Shown piece after piece: positions 57,076 to 64,000 of a stretch of 64,000 bases of DNA. How positions within the stretch are numbered: position 1 is the stretch's first letter; every line of letters starts with the position of its first letter. The DNA comes from Motacilla alba alba (lineage: Eukaryota > Chordata > Aves > Passeriformes > Motacillidae): the NCBI RefSeq assembly GCF_015832195.1, contig NC_052032.1, forward strand, positions 5,896,618-5,960,617, in the 5' to 3' direction. The position numbers and the translations under genes were made by a program. The notes below the pieces were generated by a model. The model saw only the letters and a list, made by a program, of their open reading frames with translations, was not told the origin of the DNA and did not search any database.

Positions 57076-60000
57076 GCAGTTGGGTTTTAAATCACAAGGT
57101 CTAATTCTGAAGCCTGTTTTGTTTCCCTGTGTTTGGGGGAAAAACCCTGTAGTGTCCCACTCTGTGTTATGTGATGTCTAAGCCGAGTTTGAGCCCCAGC
57201 CCATCCCATCCCACGATTGCTCTCTGTGGCTGTAGGAATGTTATCTCTGAGGTCTGCACCTGCCCTGATAGACTTGGCTGGAAGTGGGTCAGTAGGTTTA
57301 AAAGTTCTGGGAAGATATGTTGTGATTGTATCAGCGTCACACCATAAAAGAAACAGGCTTGAAGTCAAATTCAAGGCAGCAATGAAAACTTGGAGAGGAA
57401 CGGAGAGAAGAGGCAGCGGATCAGCAGATGCAGAAATCCCTCTGGGTCCTATCAAGTGTTTTGCCAATGTTAAATGCTGAGTAAAATATAGAGTCTGAGA
57501 GATCAGATCACTGGGTATTCCCTCCGGATGGGGAGATCCCGGGTTGAATATCTCTTTGGTGAATCATCTTCTGGAGCTGTCGGAGCAGAGATCTGGCATG
57601 GGGTTATCGCTGGGTCCGACTGGCTGCTGGAGGTGACGTTGCTTCCAGGCTATTTGGGCAATCCTACTTGAAGAAGACACATAAATAGCATCATCCTGCT
57701 CTCTGCCACTAAAGCTCTGTTTCCTGAATGCTTGGATACAGCAACAGCAAATGAAACCCTTCTGGAATGGCCTGAGAGGGCATTCACAGGGAAAGGGGCA
57801 ACCAGAGGAGTTTTGGCAGGAGTGTGCTCTGCTGCCTTTGTCTCCAGCAGGGCTTGGGGAAGGACAGCCCACAAAACTTCTTTAACAGAAGCATCTCAAG
57901 AATTTGCAAGACCCATTGAAGGGCTCTTCCAGGTCTTCAGCAACTTCTGGCTGTTTTGCTAGATCTTCCTCTGGGAGCTGAGAGGTGGGTTACTGGCAGA
58001 GAGATCAATACAGGGGAAAAAAGCAATTGCTAAATGACCTTCATGAAAGATGCTGAAGGGCCTGTGTGGCATGAGGAAGTATAAGGCCAATGTGAGAGAA
58101 ATAGTACAAGGAAAGCCTGAGAAAGAGATGGTCCAGGTTTTTTTGCTCTGCTTTTTCTTTTAATCCCTCACTGTGACTCTTACAAAGGGGAGTTTGGATG
58201 TGAAAAGACTGTCTTATGTTGCACGGAGAACATGGGGGGAGGGAGAGGATCGTGCAGCCTTCATGGTGCCATGGAGATGGGTTGTCTTCTCCAAGTCTTG
58301 TCTGGGGACATGCTGTGAAGATTTACCTACTGCCTTTCTCCCTTGTTTTGGGGAGCCAGGTGTCAGCTGTAGCTCATCTTGGGGACCGCTTTCCTACATT
58401 CTTCATCTGGGATCCTTTGAGACAGTCCATGTGGACAGCATGAGAGTTGCAGATACTTCATTTGAAAAGCTATAGAATTACTGTGAGAGGGACTGGGTTT
58501 AAATTGTATCTCCTGCAATAAATCAGCACAGGCTGGGTCTCCCTGCCCCCATGGGGGCATATTTTTGAGGGAGAATCCCAACCACCCTTTGCATTACTAG
58601 TTCCTCAGATCTGCCCAGCCTTGCACCAGGACAGCCGCTCTTTAAACACCAGGAGTGTTGTCTGAAGCAGTCAGCAGCGCTGGGCTCGCCTGTGCTGGGC
58701 TGCTCTGCGACTTCACCGCTCCCAGTACAGACAGCAAGCTGTTCTTGCGCGTGGGCTACCGGTGCTGCCAGGAAAGCTATTCTCATTCAGGAGAGAGAAA
58801 TGAGCTGTGCAAAGAGAAGGCACGTCTTGTATCGATAGGCATCGCCTGCCAGTTCAACCAGTACGTGATGGTGCTGCTCCATGGAGCTGGCTCAGGAGGT
58901 TCACGGGGATGTCTTGGATGCGGGTGACCCTTTGGGCTGTGCAGGTATTGATAAAGGATCCTCCTGGCTCCTGTGGTTAAATTGATGTGGCTGGCCCTAG
59001 GTGGGATTCTACAGGGATTCCTTGTGACACACTATGATGTGACACAGTGGAAGACACAGTGTGTCATGTGGGTTAAAAGCGATGTCCCACTGCTGCTCCC
59101 AAGGCATTTTCACCCCTTCTGGCCCAGAAAGAACATGGGCCTACAAATGCCTTGGGCTGCTTTTTGGGCTTCTGTTGTCTCTAACATTTTTCCTTGTGTA
59201 GTGTTTGAAGCTTGCTGAGGATGCTGCCTTCGTGCTGCACAAGGAAGGTTTTATTTCAGCCCTTTGCTTGCATCTTTCGGGAGGAAACTGCTGAGAGTTT
59301 TAAAAGAAATGTCGACACAATCCTTCCTTTTGGAAAATTTCAGCTCCTGGTGGAGGTGTCTGTTTGTCGAGCAGAGTCCTCGAAGGGTTGGGCGGAGGGT
59401 GCTGGAGCCACTCCACGCTGTAGCCTGAGGGCTCTGATTTTGGGCAGAGCCAGGCTGGCAGGGTGCCGAGCTGCGGGGAGGCTCCCTGAGTGCTGGTATC
59501 TCCTGCAGATCTGGGATCTGCTCAAGTGTGTCTGCCCTGACGCCAGCCCCTGCTCCAATGGTTTGTGTGTGTGTGTGCCTGCCCTGTGATCCCTTGGCCT
59601 GTTTTGGAGATGGGAGCTGCCTGTGGGATTGCTTTCACCCCCAGTTTGGCACAGGGGAGCAAGATGAGGGGAACTGGCCAGAGAAGCAGGGAGATTTCAA
59701 GCCATGCTTCTGGGGTGGGAGAGGAAAGCTCAACTTCCATGTGTCTCATTATATCACATTTCCCTCCTCTTCTCCCAAAAAAGCCCCCAAAAGCTATGCA
59801 AGGAAGTAGGAGACATGTCTCACCCTGACAGCCCTAGTGAGGGAAGGGACCCCAACTCATCTCTGCCTTGCCAGGACACAACCCTTTCTCCCTCCCCTTT
59901 TTGGGGGGCTGTGGGGCTCCTCAGCCAGGGGCTGGCATCCCCCCTGGCTGTGTTGGAGGCCCCTGGCCCATCATGGGCCCTGTCCCCTGCCGGATGTCAG

Positions 60001-61200
60001 GGAGCCAGACGGGCTGCCCTGGCCATCGCAGCTGAGCTCCCAGCCCTGAACAATGGGGCCATTGAGGGGCTGGAGCTGGGGGTGAGGCCTGGCTGGCCCG
60101 GCTGTGGGCTGCGGACAGGGAGGACAGCTGAGCCCGCTTGTTCCACTCCAGCCGAGTTACAGCCCAAAATAGGCACCTGGTGGCCATTCAGAGGCTGGGC
60201 CTCTTTGTCTGGAGGCCACAGCTTGTTTGCATGTGGGGATTTTGTGGAGTATTTATGGCTGGGAAAGGGGGAAGGAAGGAGGGAGCCTGGCAGTTGTGTG
60301 ACCTTATTTTTATTTGTTTTTTGGTGTTAAAAAGGCAGGACTGATGGTATTTTTGTCCCCACCCCACATCTTCCCGTAGATGCTTATGCTTTCTTGCAAG
60401 CCAGGCACTTCTGTCCTGGTGCAAGAGCAAGATGGTTATGCCTGGCATGATGGCTGGGCTATGGAGCCAAGAGGCAGAGAGAGGAAAAGCCCCATGGTGA
60501 GGTTGTGGTGCTCCCAAAAGCCATTGACTGTAGTCAGTGAGGGGGATGAGATGTCAACATCTGGTGAAGCCACTGCCCTGTCCCCATTTTATGTGTTTGC
60601 CATCTCCATCTGCCATCCTGGTTGCTAGTCCCAGGTTCCTGTGTGGCTGCCACAGCCACCTCCTGTCCCATGGGGTGCACGTAGGTGTCTGCAGACATTG
60701 CTTCCCCGTCCTCCTTCACCAGACCCCCTCTTTATCTGCTTTCGTGAGACTGAAATGGATTCTGTCTGGCTCTGATAGACACTGAGCATCTGCTGTGCCC
60801 AGTGACTCCGAAAATCGCGCCTCTTTGTAGCCGTGCATGGATTTAAGGACTCCACGTGAGGTGTCTGAAGGGGTGCTTGTGGCTCGAGCCCACTTTGAGT
60901 TGTGCTGCTAAAAGCAGGGGTTATATCTGCATTGGGAAGGGTGTAAAATTAATGCAATGTTTGGATCAGCTCATTAACTAACTGTGCTGGTCCAAATCTT
61001 GCCCTTGGAGGCATGTGAGTTGCTGCCAGAGCCATCAACATAAAGCCTCTCTGCAGCACAGCCGGGGATAGGATTTGGCCTGTTTATATTCACGGTGCAA
61101 AAAGGACCGAAGGATTAATGACTGATTACTTCTCGGGCCAGCGGGAGCCCTGGGTACCCATCCAGTCTGCAGATAAAATGCAGGGCAGACCAAGACAAAG
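57076..61200. other. Intergenic sequence without recognised genes
   Basis: No supported gene was found. A (GT)7 repeat is at about 59563-59577. A frame near 58655-58927 (GTG or similar start, about 90 codons) lacks flanking splice signals I would trust. Confidence 0.55.
59563..59577 (+). repeat. Short (GT)n microsatellite
   Basis: About seven GT units lie in the context GGTTTGTGTGTGTGTGTGCC. Confidence 0.9.
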
Positions 61201-61224
61201 CTTTGCAACAGAATCCTCCCAATT

Positions 61225-61620
61225 ACCTCACCGATCTCCCCGCGCGCTGTAAAATGCACCGTCAGCTCTGCAGCCGGCTCTCAGCCCGGGGACCAAACAC
61301 CTCCCGACGCTGCTCCGAGCCGCTCCGCGGGGCCTCAGGGAGAAAAGGCTCATTCTCCCTCCGCCTCGCCCCTCTCCCTGACCTGGGCATCGTTTGGAGG
61401 TGGTTTGGCGAAGCCTTGGCTGGTCCCTACCTGTCTGTGCATGTGTCTGAGCATCCTATCGGCCCCCCCAGCGGAGCCTGCGCGTTGGATGCAGTTTCTA
61501 TGGTTACTGCAGCTCCCGGGCCCGGGAAGAGCAGTTGGATGCTGGAGCTGGCAGGACCGACGTCTCCCTCTGGATCAGCCAGAAACTTGACAGGGAGCGT
61601 GCAGGAGCGACAAAGAGGAG
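61225..61620. promoter_or_regulatory. CpG-rich block, possible promoter
   Basis: CpG clusters such as CCCCGCGCGCTGT (61238-61250), CCGAGCCGCTCCGCGGGGC and CTGCGCGTTGG stand out from the surroundings. No start codon with a recognised protein follows. It is the nearest promoter-like sequence upstream of the candidate exon at 63721. The link is inference. Confidence 0.35.
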
Positions 61621-63720
61621 GAGAGAGGGAACCCAGGAAAAAACCCTGTGCCTGCTGGGTACAGGGGTTGCCCCCAACAGGCTGTCCTCCAAACAGGCTC
61701 CAACACAGAGAGGGGGAGGGAAAAAATAAAAAGGATGATGAGAAAATTGCAGTTCTGGTGCTCACATGAAGGTGACATTTGTTGTAGCATCTCTAACCAT
61801 CGATTCGGGAATCTAAACACATGGAAGTTTTAACTGCTGCCAGAGCCTGACTATTCTACCCATATTTGTTTTCTCCCAGCCCTTCTTTCCTCTTATTTAA
61901 TTCTTTAAAGGGTTTTTTATCTTGATATTTTCCTTCCTACACACACAAGTTTCCTCCCTGTGTCTATATATTCCTCTTCTGTTGGTTAGGCTAAAAGTTC
62001 AAGGCATGTTTAGCCCTCACCACATGTGGTGTTGATGGCACTTGGGAATAATTGGGAGTTTTTTGGCAGCCTTACTGCTGTGGCCACCTTGGTGTCCTGC
62101 TGATGGATGTGAGCACTGTTGTGCAAGGATGCAAACCCGGTCGTGTGTTTACATCAGCAATCAGGTTCTCCCCTTGCCCCATCATTTCATCTACCCTGCT
62201 CCAAATACTCATTGTGCCCACCAAATTGGGTTCAACCTCACAGGCTGCACTTGCAAAACCCTTTCTTTCTGGCTTGGCCACTTCGCCTCCTCGGAACAGC
62301 CGTCAGACAGGGCAGTGCCTCCGAAACACGAGTGCTCTAATAAGCATCTCCATCCCTGCTCTTATGGGCAGGGTGTGGGGACGGGAATGAAAATAATTAA
62401 GCCAAAGGCTTGGGCAATGAAGGGCTCTCGCCCTGACCTGCTTGGGAGGTAACTGGGAGCACAGGTCTCCCTGCGTTTCCCAGATGAGGAAGGCTGCTCG
62501 CCCAGGGAGCTCTTGGTGAGCCCTGAGCCAGTCAGACTGGCTCTCCCATCTCCCTGGGGCAGCTCCGAGCACTGCTGCTCTGTCAGGGAAGGGGTTGCAA
62601 TGGGTTATGGCTGTCCCTGAGTCAGAGAGGAGAGGGCAGGCAGGCAGGGGAAGGATTTGCAGAGTTCTGGCTGTTTCCAAGTCTGGCAAGCTGAAAAAAG
62701 AGCCCTGTAACGCCAGGCAACTGCACCCTGCCTTGTGCACCAGGGTGTCTTGTGGGTGGAGAAAGGATGGAATATGAGTTGAGTGGCTCTCCTGGATTTG
62801 CGCTGGGGACTTCTGCTGTCCCCAGAACACACTGTCTGGCCCTGCCCACCTCGTGAGGGGGGCCAGTGGCTCTTCAGACCGCAGGGGTGGCAAGTCTCCT
62901 CCTCATACAGGGCCAGCCCAGCTCCTTGCAGAAGGGAGAGGCAGCAGTGCCTGGGGAGATGTTACATGACTTCTTCTGAGCTGTGGCCTAGTTTCAAGGG
63001 AGCCACTGCCCTCAAAACTGTCCAGCCCTTTCCCCTCACCTCCTCCACACACTCACATCACCACTCACATACCTGACCTACACTGGGGCTCCTTGCTGGG
63101 CTGATTCACCAAGGAGTATTCTGGACTGATTGGGCAGATTCCTAGGTCCCAGGCAAGGTTGGGGATGCTTCTTCAGTGAGGTGGTTGCAGTTGGAAAGGC
63201 TCCTTCCTCTCTGTCTCTCAGCTGGATGAGGACCAATACCCAGTATCCTGAGCCTTTCTGTCTGAGGCTGTGCAAAGCCTGGGCTGGATGCAGAAGGGGT
63301 CAGCTCTGACTTGGGTGTTCCCACAGGGGCAACACCATGGGTGTTCCCAAGGGGACATCACAACGTCTGCAACAGCACTGGATACTCTGCTATGGGACTT
63401 ACCAATGCACTCGTGCTTCTCTTGGGTCCTTTGGGAGGTGGTGAAGCAGAGCAAGAAGCAGCAATTTACCCCAGACCCTGTAGCTCAGCCTCCCTGTCCT
63501 GACTTTGCTGGATGGACTCGGCAGCCCTGGCAGGCGGCACATTCCTGCCAGCAATTCCCAGGATGCTGCCACCACTAGAGATATCAGTGGGAGGCAGAGA
63601 ACAGGGTGTCTGCAGGCCCCCAGCTCTCTGAATCACCTGCTGAGCCCTTTGGTTGCTGGGACTTGCAGCTGCTTAAGCTGTGTTTACCCTTCCCCAGTCC
63701 CTTTTCTCCCTTTTCCCCAG
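61621..63720. other. Intergenic or intronic sequence
   Basis: No gene or transposon was recognised here. If the CpG block to the left is a promoter and 63721-63779 is an exon, this would be intron. Confidence 0.5.
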
Positions 63721-63779
63721 GCAGACTGAAGCCAGACAAGAAAGGGCAGATGCGTCTCCCCCTCGACAAGTCGCTGCAG
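63721..63779 (+). CDS. Candidate internal exon of an unidentified gene
   Basis: A 59-base segment sits between a very good acceptor (pyrimidine tract CTTTTCTCCCTTTTCCCCAG, ending 63720) and a very good donor (CTGCAG|GTGAGC). In one frame it reads (x)RLKPDKKGQMRLPLDKSLQ, a polar, charged, low-redundancy sequence more protein-like than the other open readings nearby. It would enter in phase 1 and leave in phase 0. I do not recognise the protein. It could also be an untranslated exon or chance. Confidence 0.35.
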
Positions 63780-64000
63780 GTGAGCCGGGAGCTGCTTGGC
63801 ACGCACACCTGAGCCACCTGGCCCTCCTGCTGTGTTAACCATTTTGTGCAGGCAGGCAGGAGCAGCGCTGCAGCGGGGCCAGGCAGCTCGCCAGGGAATG
63901 CGTGGGAGCAGGGGCTGGGGGATGCTTCGGGGAGAGGGAACGGCCCCAGTGAGGATCCTCTTCCTGTGGCTGCAGGCGTCGAGTCGGGCCACTCCCAGTC
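63780..64000. other. Sequence after the candidate exon
   Basis: The sequence is GC-rich with no recognised feature. If the exon is real, this is the start of its downstream intron. Confidence 0.4.

Noticed and set aside
58655..58927. A 90-codon frame with several cysteines that looked protein-like
   Set aside because: No matching splice acceptor and donor pair and no recognisable family; not enough to call an exon.
61203..61769. A 188-codon frame in the 61-kb CpG-rich block
   Set aside because: It begins at TTG, has no recognised domain and ends in low-complexity sequence; GC content explains its length.
1..64000. Operons, CRISPR arrays, insertion sequences or other prokaryotic systems
   Set aside because: Intron-exon structure, CR1 elements and vertebrate genes show this is a bird nuclear genome; none of these features is present.

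Overview
This window is a piece of bird nuclear genome. The genes are split into short exons with GT-AG introns. CR1 retrotransposon 3' ends and a dispersed avian LTR-like sequence are present, and there is one 1,000-base assembly gap. The gene pair corresponds to human 9q34.11; the same block is on chicken chromosome 17. I cannot name the species, though the LTR-like sequence resembles one I associate with passerines.

Left part (1-8620, minus strand): the 5' half of CRAT, carnitine O-acetyltransferase. Seven coding exons (the seventh cut by the window edge) give 282 of roughly 626 residues, including the mitochondrial-type N-terminus and carnitine acyltransferase family signature 1. Catalytic and C-terminal parts lie outside. 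Middle-left (about 8250-9330): a CpG island shared head-to-head by CRAT and PTPA. It carries five YY1-like motifs, the minus-oriented ones on the CRAT side and the plus-oriented ones on the PTPA side.

Plus strand (9095-about 33715): the complete PTPA gene (PPP2R4, the PP2A phosphatase activator). Ten coding exons join in frame to 321 residues, followed by a 3' UTR of about 2.6 kb ending near an ATTAAA signal. Its introns hold a MIR-like SINE remnant, a full-consensus CTCF motif and an intragenic CpG-rich block.

Right part (about 33.7-64 kb): no recognisable protein gene. It contains the N gap (38548-39547), a CpG island near 42.0-42.9 kb with two ZNF143/THAP11-type motifs and a possible minus-strand spliced transcript, a CR1 3' end, a truncated LTR-like element, a CpG-rich block near 61.2-61.6 kb, and a well-formed candidate exon of unknown identity at 63721-63779. 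IER5L, expected beyond PTPA from mammalian synteny, is not visible.

The two genes serve different processes (acyl-carnitine metabolism and PP2A maturation) and are linked here by a shared promoter. I found no convincing new biological system. The most useful leads are the promoter architecture, the 42 kb CpG island and the right-edge exon. All identifications come from reading translations and splice signals; no database search was run.
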